Assembly (NCBI RefSeq): GCF_008327685.1
Contig: NZ_BDDE01000016.1
Location: forward strand, 310,001-374,000
Reading direction: 5' to 3'
DNA length: 64,000 nt
Origin: Actinomadura sp. K4S16
GTDB taxonomy: Bacteria > Actinomycetota > Actinomycetes > Streptosporangiales > Streptosporangiaceae
How positions within the stretch are numbered: the stretch's first letter is position 1; each line of letters begins with the position of its first letter. Positions 35,136-43,324 of the stretch are shown in pieces. The position numbers were made by a program, and so were the translations under genes. The notes under the pieces were generated by a model that did no database searches, was not told the origin of the DNA, and saw nothing but the letters and a program-made list of their open reading frames with translations.

Positions 35136-35873
35136 TCAGCTCTTGTGCGGGATCTGCTGGACGGTGCCTCCGTCGACGACGAACTCCGAGCCGGTGGCGA
35201 AGGACGACTCGTCGCTGGCGAGGAAGACGACGAAGGAGGCGACGTCCTCGGGGAGGCCGGGGCGTCCGAGCGGGATCGGGACCATGTCGTCGGGGATGCC
35301 CTCGGTGAGCGGCGTCCGGATCAGCCCGGGGTGCAGCGAGTTGACCCGGACGCCGTGCGGGGCGAGCTCCACGGCGACCGACTTGGTCAGGCCGCGCAGC
35401 CCCCACTTCGAGGCCACGTAGCCGTGCGCCCAGGAGGTGCCGCGCAGGCCCTCGATGGAGGAGTTGTTGATGATCGACCCGCCCCCGGCGGCGATCAGCG
35501 CGTCGGCGGCCGCGCGGATGCCGAGGAACGGGCCGGTGAGGTTGACGTCGATGATCTGCTGCCACTTCTCCGTGCCGAACCGCTGGATCGCCGCGCCGTT
35601 GGCGATCCCCGCGTTGTTGAACAGCACGTGCAGCGCGCCGAACTCGTGGACGGCGGTCTCGACGGCCGCCGTCCAGTCCTCGGCGCTTGTCACGTCGAGG
35701 TGGACGTAGCGGCCCGCGTCGCCCAGTTCGTCCGCGACGGCCTTGCCCTCCTCGTCGAGGAGGTCGCCGATCACGACCCGGGCGCCCTCGGCGGCCAGGG
35801 CCCGGGCGCTGGCCGCGCCGATGCCGCGGGCGCCCCCGCTGATCAGGGCGACCTTCCCGTCCACACGTCCCAT
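35136..35873 (-). CDS. SDR-family oxidoreductase, hydroxysteroid dehydrogenase-like
   Basis: A 245-residue classical SDR. TGxxxGIG-type motif SGGARGIG, acidic D at GDLLDEE (NAD preference), NNAG, INNSSIEG, YVASKWG catalytic Tyr/Lys, ending FVVDGGTVQQIP. It resembles 3-alpha(20-beta)-hydroxysteroid dehydrogenases. Located between the reductase-like gene and the FAD enzyme, so a hydroxyl/keto conversion in the same pathway is expected. Confidence 0.9.
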   Translation of the reverse strand: MGRVDGKVALISGGARGIGAASARALAAEGARVVIGDLLDEEGKAVADELGDAGRYVHLDVTSAEDWTAAVETAVHEFGALHVLFNNAGIANGAAIQRFGTEKWQQIIDVNLTGPFLGIRAAADALIAAGGGSIINNSSIEGLRGTSWAHGYVASKWGLRGLTKSVAVELAPHGVRVNSLHPGLIRTPLTEGIPDDMVPIPLGRPGLPEDVASFVVFLASDESSFATGSEFVVDGGTVQQIPHKS

Positions 35874-35900
35874 CGCTCGTGCCCTTTCCGTCGGGGGTGT

Positions 35901-36998
35901 CTAGTCGGCCAGTGCCGTCGCGAAGACGCCGCGGGCGGTGCCGAACGGCAGGTCGAGCGGCGTCCGCAGGCCCGGCGGCGCCGCGACGACCTCGGGGATC
36001 GCGTTGACGATGCGCCCGGCGCCCGCGGCGATCGCGGCGTAGTTGTGGTCGCCCTTGGCGCTGGTCGGGCAGACGTCGACGCGGTAGGACGGTTCGCCGA
36101 CGATTTCGAGCCGGTAGGAGCCGCCGTCCTGCGCCGGCTGCGGCCAGTCGGGGCGCAGGTCGCCGCGGAGCCTGGTCGTGTGGTCGACGACGAGGACCTC
36201 CCTGCCGCGGGCGACGCCCCGGATCTGGAACCGCACGGCCGCCATCCCGCCCGCGGGGATGTGCCCGGCGGCCACGTCGAACGCCTCCGGCGCCGGCTCC
36301 CGCTCGTGCCACTCGGTGATCTCGTCGAGTTCGAAGCCGAAACCGCGGGCCAGCATCCGGAGGCTGACGCCCCACGACGCGGCGAGCATCCCCGGCCGCA
36401 GGATCTTCGGCAGGTCCGTCAGGGGGCGGCCGAAGCCCATGAAGTCGAACAGGACCGGACCGCCGTCGTAGGTGGCGTAGTCGGCGATCTCCGAGCAGAC
36501 GACCTTCTCCACCCGCTGGCAGGTGCTGGCGATCGCGAAGGGCAGCAGGTCGTTGACCCAGCCGGGGTCCACGCCGGTGACGAAGAGGCTCGTCCCGCCC
36601 GCCTGGCAGGCGTCCTCGACGGGACGGATCATGCGGTCCGGCAGCAGCCCCCAGGGGTAGATCAGCGGCACCGGCGAGGAGGCGACGATGTCGCTGCCCG
36701 CGGCGAGGATCGTCCCGATGTCGGAAAGGGCGCCGGACAACCGGGTCTCGCCGATCGCGCAGTAGACGGTGCAGTCCGGCTTGGCGGCGAGCGCCGCCTC
36801 CAGGTCGGCGGTGGCCGCGACCCCCGTGACCACGTCGAGGCCGGCGAGCTCGCCGGCGTCCCGCCCGACCTTCTCGGGATTCGACACGACCAGCCCGACC
36901 AGCTCGAAGCGGGGGTCCTCGATGAGCTGCCCCAGGGCGATGCGGCCGACGTTGCCGGTGGCCACGTGCAGGACGCGGACGGCCGCGGGACCGGTCAC
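35901..36998 (-). CDS. Dihydrodipicolinate reductase-like NAD(P)-binding protein
   Basis: A 365-residue protein with an N-terminal Rossmann fold (RVLHVATGNVGRIALGQLI) and a DapB-C-like second half. This group, annotated as dihydrodipicolinate reductase-like or 2,4-diaminopentanoate dehydrogenase-like, recurs in steroid and terpenoid gene clusters of actinobacteria, with unclear reaction. GTG 36998 overlaps the SnoaL-like stop by GTGA. It is not a lysine biosynthesis gene judging by length and context. Confidence 0.82.
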   Translation of the reverse strand: MTGPAAVRVLHVATGNVGRIALGQLIEDPRFELVGLVVSNPEKVGRDAGELAGLDVVTGVAATADLEAALAAKPDCTVYCAIGETRLSGALSDIGTILAAGSDIVASSPVPLIYPWGLLPDRMIRPVEDACQAGGTSLFVTGVDPGWVNDLLPFAIASTCQRVEKVVCSEIADYATYDGGPVLFDFMGFGRPLTDLPKILRPGMLAASWGVSLRMLARGFGFELDEITEWHEREPAPEAFDVAAGHIPAGGMAAVRFQIRGVARGREVLVVDHTTRLRGDLRPDWPQPAQDGGSYRLEIVGEPSYRVDVCPTSAKGDHNYAAIAAGAGRIVNAIPEVVAAPPGLRTPLDLPFGTARGVFATALAD

Positions 36999-37642
36999 CG
37001 CGCCGCCTCCGGAGAGCCTCCAGGCTCCTGGGTGAGGTGGTCGCCGCGCTCGACCGGCGGCGGCCACAGCGTCGAGGTCAGCTCGTCGTAGTGGTAGTGG
37101 CCGGGGACGCCGTGCCCGGCCACCTTCATCCGCTTCAGCAGGGTCTCGGGCGCCTTGCCGGACTCGATGATCTGCATGAACGTGTGGGCGGTCGAGGGCA
37201 TGTCGAACCAGTCGCGCTGCCAGGCGATCTTGATCTGGCCGGCGTCGGGCCCCTCGGCCCGCCGCGCCACGCCGAACCAGGAGCCGCCGATCCCGAGGAC
37301 CTCGTACTCCCGGCCCGTCTCGTCGTTGACGATCCCCGAGCGCTGCTTCCAGAAGCCGACGATCATCGCCTTCTTCTCGTCGATCACGGTGGCCTGGTAG
37401 TCGTAGTGCCAGCCGTCGAGGCCGTCCATCTCGATGCCGATCGCCCAGTCCCGGATCTGGTCGCGGCCGACGGCCATGAAGTGCTCGTCGGGGCCGTACA
37501 TCCAGCCGTAGGTCGCGTCCTCGGCGTAGGACTCGGCCAGCACGCGCCAGTCGCCGGTCCGCTCGGCCTCGCGGTTGGCCGCCAGCCAGGAGTCCCAGAA
37601 CTCCTCGATCTCGGCGCGGGTCAGGTCGCTGGAGTCGCTCAC
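36995..37642 (-). CDS. SnoaL/NTF2-like protein
   Basis: A 215-residue cone-shaped fold protein of the SnoaL-like superfamily: LTRAEIEEFWDSWLAANREAE, DWRVLAESYAEDATYGWMYGP, then strands and a Trp-rich end. Such proteins include ketosteroid isomerases and polyketide cyclases. In Mycobacterium tuberculosis the CYP51 neighbourhood also contains a SnoaL-like steroid-binding protein (Rv0760c). GTG 37642 has GAGGAAA upstream, nine bases after the ferredoxin. Reaction unknown. Confidence 0.85.
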   Translation of the reverse strand: MSDSSDLTRAEIEEFWDSWLAANREAERTGDWRVLAESYAEDATYGWMYGPDEHFMAVGRDQIRDWAIGIEMDGLDGWHYDYQATVIDEKKAMIVGFWKQRSGIVNDETGREYEVLGIGGSWFGVARRAEGPDAGQIKIAWQRDWFDMPSTAHTFMQIIESGKAPETLLKRMKVAGHGVPGHYHYDELTSTLWPPPVERGDHLTQEPGGSPEAAR

Positions 37643-37651
37643 GTCGTTTCC

Positions 37652-37849
37652 TCAATCCTCTTCGAGAGAGAGCGCGAAGGCGGGGCAGTACTTCACGGCC
37701 GTCGCCACGTCCTTGCGGCGCGACTCGTCCGGACGCTCGACGAGGACCTCGACCACGTCGTTCCCGGCGTCGAAACCGAACACGTCGGGGGCCTCCAGTT
37801 GGCAGAGCTGGTGCCCCTGGCACACGCTCGTGTCGGCGACCACGCGCAT
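37652..37849 (-). CDS. 3Fe-4S ferredoxin, CYP51 redox partner
   Basis: A 65-residue ferredoxin. The cluster motif CQGHQLC plus YCPAFAL fits the single-cluster P450 ferredoxins in which one Cys is replaced (here His at the second position). It closely resembles the ferredoxin next to CYP51 in M. tuberculosis (Rv0763c, CQGHAMC). It begins five bases after CYP51 and would pass electrons to it. ATG 37849. Confidence 0.93.
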   Translation of the reverse strand: MRVVADTSVCQGHQLCQLEAPDVFGFDAGNDVVEVLVERPDESRRKDVATAVKYCPAFALSLEED

Positions 37850-37854
37850 CGGCC

Positions 37855-39249
37855 TCACCTTCCCTCGCGCCGGCGGTACCTGACCCGGCAGGGCTGCCGG
37901 AGCTGGATCACCATCTTGGACGTGTCGTCCCGGTAGGAGTCCAGGGGCTCGACGGGCTCGAACGAGAAGTCGCGCAGGACGACGGAGAAGATCGCCTTCA
38001 TCTGCATCATCGCGAACGCGTTGCCGACGCAGCGGTGCCTTCCGGCGCCGAACGGGATCCAGCTCCAGCGGTTCTGCAGGTCCTCCTGCCGGGGGTCGAT
38101 GTAGCGGCCCGGGTCGAAGTCCCCGGCCTTCGGGAAGTCGGCCTCGATCCGGTTGGAGACCCGCGGGGACGCCGCGATCAGCGTCCCGGCGGGGACGGTG
38201 CTGCCGAGCACGTCGAACTCCTCGCGGACCAGCCGCATCAGGATGATCAGCGGCGGGTGCAGGCGCAGGGTCTCCTTCAGCACCGATTCCAGTACGGGGA
38301 TCGACCTCAGCGCCTGGAAGGACACCTCGGTCCCGTCGGCGTAGAGCGCGTCGAGCTCCGCGGCCACGTCGGCGAGGATCTCCGGGTGGCGCAGGAGCTC
38401 GATCATCGCCCAGGACGCGGTGCCGCTGGTGGTGTGGTGCCCGGCGAACATCATCGAGATGAAGATGCCGGTGATGTAGTCGGCGCTCATGTCCAGCGAG
38501 ATGAGGACGTCGAGCAGGTCGCGCTGGTCCCTGGGCACCTTGCCCCGCCGCTTGCGCCGGTCGATGATCCCCCCGACCAGGGCGACCAGTTCCTTGCGGG
38601 CCTCGTCCCGCCGCCGGAAGCTGTCGATCTCCGCGTACGCGTCGACGTAGGCGATGGCGTCGGTGCCGCGTTCGAGCTCGTGGTAGTGGTGTGCGAACGA
38701 GCTGTCGAGCTCGTCGCGGAACGGCTTGCCGATCAGGCACGCCGAGGTGGTGTAGATGGTCAGCTCGGCGAAGAAGTCGAGGAGGTCGATCTCCCCCTCG
38801 TCGCCCCAGTCGGCGACCATGCGGCGGATCTCCGCCTCGATGGTCTGCGCGTGGCCGCGCATCATGTCGCCGCGCAGCGCCTGGTTCTTCAGCATCTGCT
38901 GGCGCTCTTCCGGGGACGCGTCGAAGACGACGCCCTTACCGAAGATCGGCGTCATGAACGGGTACGCGGCGGCCTGGTCGAGCAGGCCGTCCGGGGCCCG
39001 GAAGAACACCTCGTTCGCCTCGGCCCCGCTGACCATCACGACGTCCTTGTCGGCGAGCCGGAAGCGCCCGACGTCCCCGCACTCCTCGCGTACGCGGTGG
39101 AACAGCCCGATCGGGTCGACCCGCATCTCCGGCAGGTGCCCCGTGCCCCGGATGATCTCGGGGACCTCGGGACTCCGGTCGTCCAGGGCCATGCTCACCT
39201 CGGGGATCGCGGCGAGCGGCCCGCTCCCCCCGGTCTCGGCAGCAGTCAT
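37855..39249 (-). CDS. cyp51: Cytochrome P450 CYP51 family (sterol 14-alpha-demethylase type)
   Basis: A 464-residue haem monooxygenase. Several blocks match M. tuberculosis CYP51 as I recall it: AYPFMTPIFGKGVVFDASPE, DLLDFFAELTIYTTSACLIG, MMFAGHHTTSGTASW, ETLRLHPPLIILMR, and FGAGRHRCVGNAFA with haem ligand Cys407. The double His in AGHHT is the CYP51 signature. ATG 39249 has GGAG seven bases upstream. The known reaction removes the 14-alpha-methyl of sterols; the natural substrate in this bacterium is unknown. Heads a six- or seven-gene operon with its ferredoxin. Confidence 0.95.
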   Translation of the reverse strand: MTAAETGGSGPLAAIPEVSMALDDRSPEVPEIIRGTGHLPEMRVDPIGLFHRVREECGDVGRFRLADKDVVMVSGAEANEVFFRAPDGLLDQAAAYPFMTPIFGKGVVFDASPEERQQMLKNQALRGDMMRGHAQTIEAEIRRMVADWGDEGEIDLLDFFAELTIYTTSACLIGKPFRDELDSSFAHHYHELERGTDAIAYVDAYAEIDSFRRRDEARKELVALVGGIIDRRKRRGKVPRDQRDLLDVLISLDMSADYITGIFISMMFAGHHTTSGTASWAMIELLRHPEILADVAAELDALYADGTEVSFQALRSIPVLESVLKETLRLHPPLIILMRLVREEFDVLGSTVPAGTLIAASPRVSNRIEADFPKAGDFDPGRYIDPRQEDLQNRWSWIPFGAGRHRCVGNAFAMMQMKAIFSVVLRDFSFEPVEPLDSYRDDTSKMVIQLRQPCRVRYRRREGR

Positions 39250-39302
39250 GACTTCTCTCCACGGGTGTGCACGCCCGGGGGCGCGGCTGCGTGCAAAGGG
39301 AA

Positions 39303-39316
39303 TAGAACGCGTTACC
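39303..39316. promoter_or_regulatory. KstR-like operator half of divergent pair, upstream of cyp51
   Basis: TAGAACGCGTTACC fits the KstR-type consensus TnnAACnnGTTnnA except for the last base. It lies 54 bases upstream of the cyp51 start. Confidence 0.5.
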
Positions 39317-39448
39317 GAGTATCGGCGCGTTCGCTGGTCACCTGACTGGACATGTGTCCACCTTAGACGCCGACTGCGCGACCCGGCAAGAGTCCGCGGC
39401 ATCCGGGCAGGCGTCCGGACACCTGTCCAGTCACTCTTCCAGATTAAG

Positions 39449-39462
39449 TGGAACGCGTTCTA
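39449..39462. promoter_or_regulatory. KstR-like operator overlapping the -10 of the luciferase-like gene
   Basis: TGGAACGCGTTCTA fits TnnAACnnGTTnnA fully and has a perfect GAACGCGTTC core (39451-39460). TACTAT at 39461-39466 is a possible -10, seven bases before the ATG at 39473; with no visible RBS this suggests a leaderless transcript that a TetR-type protein would block. Confidence 0.55.
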
Positions 39463-39472
39463 CTATGACGCC

Positions 39473-40318
39473 ATGCGCAACGGAGTCGTGCTCTTCACCT
39501 CGGACCGCGGCATCACGCCGGCCGCCCTCGCGAAGGCCGCGGAGGAGCGCGGCTTCGACACCTTCTACGTGCCCGAGCACACCCACATCCCGGTGCGCCG
39601 CGAGGCGCTGCACCCCACCGGCGGCGAGGCGCTGCCCGACGACCGCTACCTGCGCACCCTCGACCCGTGGGTGTCGCTGGCGACCGCCGCCGCGGTCACC
39701 GGGCGGATCGGCCTGGCGACCGCGGTCTCGCTGCCGGTGGAGTCCGACCCGATCACCCTCGCCAAGACGCTCGCGACGCTCGACCACCTGTCCGGCGGCC
39801 GGCTGACCATCGGCGCCGGCTTCGGCTGGAACACCGACGAGCTGGCCGACCACCACGTCCCCGCGGGGAGGCGGCGCACCGTCCTCAAGGAGTACCTGGA
39901 GGCGATGCGCGCCCTGTGGACCGAGGAGGAGGCCTCCTACGACGGCGAGTTCGTGTCTTTCGGGCCGAGCTGGGCCTACCCGAAGCCGCCGCAGGGCCGC
40001 ATCCCGGTGATCATCGGCGCCGGGGGCGGCCCCAAGACCATGAAGTGGATCGCCCGCAACGCCGACGGCTGGATGACCACCCCGACCGACACCGGCATCG
40101 CCGCGAAGGCCGACCTCCTGCGCAAGGAGTGGGCCGAGGCCGACCGGGCGGGCGAGCCCGACGTGCGGATCCTCGTCGCCAAGAAGCCCGCGCCCGAGGA
40201 CTTCGCCGACTGGGAGGCCGCCGGAGCCTCCGAACTGATCTGGGGCGTACCGGACGCCGACGAGGCGACGGTGGTCAAGTACCTGGACAGGACGGCCGCG
40301 CGGCTCGGCCTGGCCTAG
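39473..40318 (+). CDS. Luciferase-like (LLM) F420-dependent oxidoreductase
   Basis: A 281-residue TIM-barrel enzyme: VVLFTSDRGITPAALAKAAEERGFDTFYVPEH, RIGLATAVSLP, LSGGRLTIGAGFGWNTDEL, PVIIGAGGGPKTMKWIARNADGW. This is the actinobacterial F420 subgroup; F420 use is inferred. Divergent from the CYP51 operon and sharing KstR-like sites with it, so it probably acts in the same pathway. ATG 39473 lacks an RBS, consistent with leaderless translation. Confidence 0.9.
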   Translation: MRNGVVLFTSDRGITPAALAKAAEERGFDTFYVPEHTHIPVRREALHPTGGEALPDDRYLRTLDPWVSLATAAAVTGRIGLATAVSLPVESDPITLAKTLATLDHLSGGRLTIGAGFGWNTDELADHHVPAGRRRTVLKEYLEAMRALWTEEEASYDGEFVSFGPSWAYPKPPQGRIPVIIGAGGGPKTMKWIARNADGWMTTPTDTGIAAKADLLRKEWAEADRAGEPDVRILVAKKPAPEDFADWEAAGASELIWGVPDADEATVVKYLDRTAARLGLA

Positions 40319-40424
40319 CAGCCGGTAGCACGCGGCACGCGGCCCCGTCCCGCCAGACGCACCGGGCGCCGTCCGTCGCGCCTTCCGCAACCTCCGCCCG
40401 ACCGAAGACCAAGGAGATCCGCAG

Positions 40425-41675
40425 ATGGCCCACCCGCCGGGCCGGTACGCCGGCCTGACCCGCGAGGAGCTCGCGGTCGTCGTCCCCGAACTGCTCCTGA
40501 TCGGGCAGCTCATCGACCGCTCCGGGATGGCGTGGTGCATCTCCGCCTTCGGAAGGGAGGAGATGGCGCGGATCGCGATCGAGGAGTGGGCGGCATCGAG
40601 CCCGATCTACACGAGGCGGATGCAGCGGGCCCTCGGCTACGCGCCCGAGGTGCCCGGACGAGGCGACGTCCCGACCATCTTCAAGGGCCTCCAACTCGAC
40701 ATCGGCGCTCCGCCCCAGTTCATGGACTTCCGCTACACCGTGCACGACCGGTGGCACGGCGAGTTCCACCTCGACCACTGCGGCGCCCTCATGGACGTGG
40801 AGCCGATGGGCGACGACTACGTCCGGTCCATGTGCCACGACATCGAGGACCCCACCTTCGACGCGACCGCGGTCGCGACCAACCCGAAGGCCCAGGTGCG
40901 GCCGATCCACCGGCCGCCCCGCCGCCCCGCCGACCGGCACCCCCACTGCGCGTGGACGGTGATCATCGACGAGTCGTACCCGGACGCGCAGGGCATCCCG
41001 CTCCTCGCCGACAACGAGCGCTCCCGCGCCGCGACCCTCGGCCTCGCGCCGATCGACCCGGCCGACGACGGGCTCGCCGACTACTCCGGCCCCCTGCTCT
41101 CCGACCTCGACTTCGCCGCCTTCTCCCGTTCCGCCCTGGCCCGGATCGCCGACGAGGTCTGCCTGCAGATGCACCTGCTCAACCGGGCCTTCACGCTCTC
41201 CGTGGCCAAGCGCGCCGCCGACGCCACGGAACTGCTCCGCATCCGCCGCAAGCAGCTCGCAGGCATCGCTGGAATCGCCGCGGAACGGCTCCTCCGAGCC
41301 TTGGACCTGCCGCGCGGCGCGGAGGGAGCGGCCCGCCTACTCGCGCTGCACCCGATCCTCAATCCCGCGGCCTACGTCTATGCCGACCTCGACGGTGTGA
41401 AGGTCGTCGTCCGTCCATCCCCGGCGCATGAGGACGGCGCCTGGATCTCCCTGTGCGGCCCCCAGTGGACGACCGCGCTCCAGACCGTCGTCCGCGCCGT
41501 GGACCCCCATCTCGACGTCGAGGTCACCGGCCTCGGCACTCAGGAGTGGCGGGCGACCGTCGTCCGCCGCGACCAGCCGGCACCGGAGGCCGACGAGGTC
41601 GCCGTCGTCCGCTTCAGCACCGGCGCCGCCTTCACCTTCCAGCCCCGCCGCTCACTGCCGATCACCCCCGTCTGA
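40425..41675 (+). CDS. Unknown protein, 416 residues, downstream of the LLM gene
   Basis: Not recognised with certainty. It is soluble, with no signal or membrane segment. A central segment rich in possible metal ligands reads EFHLDHCGALMDVEP, then SMCHDIEDPTF, then HRPPRRPADRHPHC; His, Cys and Asp are clustered. The C-terminal third looks like a separate alpha/beta domain. GGAGATCC just before ATG 40425 serves as RBS, 106 bases after the LLM stop, so co-transcription with it is likely. Context suggests a role in the CYP51-linked pathway. Confidence 0.75.
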   Translation: MAHPPGRYAGLTREELAVVVPELLLIGQLIDRSGMAWCISAFGREEMARIAIEEWAASSPIYTRRMQRALGYAPEVPGRGDVPTIFKGLQLDIGAPPQFMDFRYTVHDRWHGEFHLDHCGALMDVEPMGDDYVRSMCHDIEDPTFDATAVATNPKAQVRPIHRPPRRPADRHPHCAWTVIIDESYPDAQGIPLLADNERSRAATLGLAPIDPADDGLADYSGPLLSDLDFAAFSRSALARIADEVCLQMHLLNRAFTLSVAKRAADATELLRIRRKQLAGIAGIAAERLLRALDLPRGAEGAARLLALHPILNPAAYVYADLDGVKVVVRPSPAHEDGAWISLCGPQWTTALQTVVRAVDPHLDVEVTGLGTQEWRATVVRRDQPAPEADEVAVVRFSTGAAFTFQPRRSLPITPV

Positions 41676-41889
41676 CACCACCTCCCACCGACTCGACGTA
41701 GGCCGGAGCCCGCCCCCGAGTTGGAGTGAACGCCTCCGCAGAAGGACCTTCGACCCTCCCGAACGCCGACTTTGGCCGCTGCCGATCACCCTTTTCGCGG
41801 GAGCACCGTGGAGACGTCCCACCAGAAGGCACGAGCCGAACCGCGCGAGGAGCGACACGGCCCGCCCTGGGAAGAAGGAGGGGGCCACG

Positions 41890-42174
41890 ATGATGTACGG
41901 CGATCACATGAACGGCTGGGGCTACGGCTTCATGACCGTCGGCATGCTGCTGTTCTGGGCCCTGCTGATCCTCACGATCATCCTCGTGGTCCGCTACCTC
42001 CCCGGCAAGGACCACCGACCGCCCCCGCCGCCCCCGCGGTCTCCGCAGCCTCCGGCCGAGGGCGCCGAACAGATCCTGGCCGAACGCTTCGCCCGCGGCG
42101 AGATCGACGAGAAGGAGTACCGCCACCGCCTCGCCGTCCTCCGAAACGACACCACCCCGACCCCGAACCCCTGA
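41890..42174 (+). CDS. Small membrane protein with SHOCT domain
   Basis: 94 residues. One membrane helix (FMTVGMLLFWALLILTIILVV), a Pro-rich cytosolic linker, and a C-terminal SHOCT motif (EQILAERFARGEIDEKEYRHRLAVL). SHOCT domains are short oligomerisation segments with no assigned reaction. ATG 41890 has AAGGAGGGG upstream. Stand-alone gene. Confidence 0.88.
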   Translation: MMYGDHMNGWGYGFMTVGMLLFWALLILTIILVVRYLPGKDHRPPPPPPRSPQPPAEGAEQILAERFARGEIDEKEYRHRLAVLRNDTTPTPNP

Positions 42175-42237
42175 CAGACACCCACCGAGCGGCCACGGGA
42201 AGCCGTTCGGAAAATACGGTGCACGTGCCCGGGTCCC

Positions 42238-42516
42238 TCAGGCCAGCAGTGGGTTAATGACGCTGTAGAGGCCTTCGACCAGTTCGGGGCGGTCGTGAAG
42301 CACCTCCTCCAAGACCACCCGCCAGTACCCGGCTTCTTTGTAGTAGGCGTCTTCCCGCTGAAGCCGGAGGCGGGTTTCGAGCAATCGCGCTTCGAAGCCC
42401 GGCCCAAGGCATCGGCCGACCTCACCGCTCATCCACCAGCACAGATCGCTTCCGGCGGCCGTCACCAGAACGCGCGCGGCATCGAACGCCACCCGTTGCG
42501 GGCTCACGGCGGTCAT
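42238..42516 (-). CDS. Small protein of unknown function, 92 residues
   Basis: A helical, mildly acidic peptide without signal or membrane segment; contains DLCWWMSGEVGRCLGPGFEARLLE and YYKEAGYWRVVLEEVL. No family recognised. RBS is not obvious at ATG 42516. Coding character is reasonable (aromatic-rich, GC at third codon positions), but it could be spurious. The 293 bases upstream (42517-42809) hold nothing else that I can support. Confidence 0.5.
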   Translation of the reverse strand: MTAVSPQRVAFDAARVLVTAAGSDLCWWMSGEVGRCLGPGFEARLLETRLRLQREDAYYKEAGYWRVVLEEVLHDRPELVEGLYSVINPLLA

Positions 42517-42809
42517 GGCACAAAGCTACGATCAGCCGTTCGCCCTGTCGATCGCCCCCCGAATTCGGTCAGCCCCGTTCTGCGGCAGTGGCGCGCCCCC
42601 TTGCGGCAAGTCGCAGGAACGGAGCCGGCAGATGCCCGCCCCTGCGCAGGACCGCACAGCAGTCGCACTGCTGACGAGCGAAGTCCGGCCCCCGCCGCAA
42701 CTCGGCGAACGTCCTCGCCGCGGGACACAGAAAGGCTCGCGGCTTACAAGGAGGAAACGTCTGCCTCCCCAGGATGGAACGGAACCGAGCCAAGGGGAAG
42801 GTGATTCAC

Positions 42810-43079
42810 GTGAAAATGCTCGCCAGAGTGTTGGGCGCCTCGGCGGCCGCCGCCGTCTGTCTGACCACGGGAACCGTGGTGCCGGCCACCCCGGCGGATG
42901 CCAGTACGGGTAAGTGCATCGATTACCTCGAATCATACGGCTGGGTGGCCAATTCCAAGATGCTGAAGGCCTGCCAAGTAGGCGCCAAGGGCGACACCAA
43001 GCAATGCATGGCCAAGCTGATGGGCCAGTACGTGCCCAAATCGATGGCAGCCGCGGCCTGCATCCGGGCGAAGAACTAG
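42810..43079 (+). CDS. Small secreted Cys-containing protein
   Basis: 89 residues from GTG 42810, which has AAGGTGAT upstream. A signal peptide ends near TPADAS, leaving a mature form of about 47-49 residues with four Cys (GKC, KAC, KQC, AAC), enough for two disulphides, and net positive charge (many Lys). No known family recognised. It could be a structural, signalling or antimicrobial peptide. Lies upstream of the TPR/Clp-N gene by 245 bases. Confidence 0.7.
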   Translation: MKMLARVLGASAAAAVCLTTGTVVPATPADASTGKCIDYLESYGWVANSKMLKACQVGAKGDTKQCMAKLMGQYVPKSMAAAACIRAKN

Positions 43080-43324
43080 CAGCGAAACAAAAGGACGGCG
43101 GCCGAAACCGGCCAATCGCCGCAGATGTTGGCGGCCTTTGGTTCTCCCCGACGAGAGTAACGTGTTCTGTCAGTGTCGGGAGAAGCCTTTACCGAACGGA
43201 CGGCAGAGATGCGTCCTCACTCCTTCGCCGCGCCCTCTCCTCCCCGTGAACGGCGACTCCGGCATGGGCGATGGCCAGGGGATACGGCGTCGGAGTGCGG
43301 GCCCGTCGCGGATGCGGGCGCACC

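Noticed and set aside
33592..36375. Long frame joining the FAD enzyme with upstream sequence
   Set aside because: Upstream part is a shadow of the SDR and reductase-like genes.
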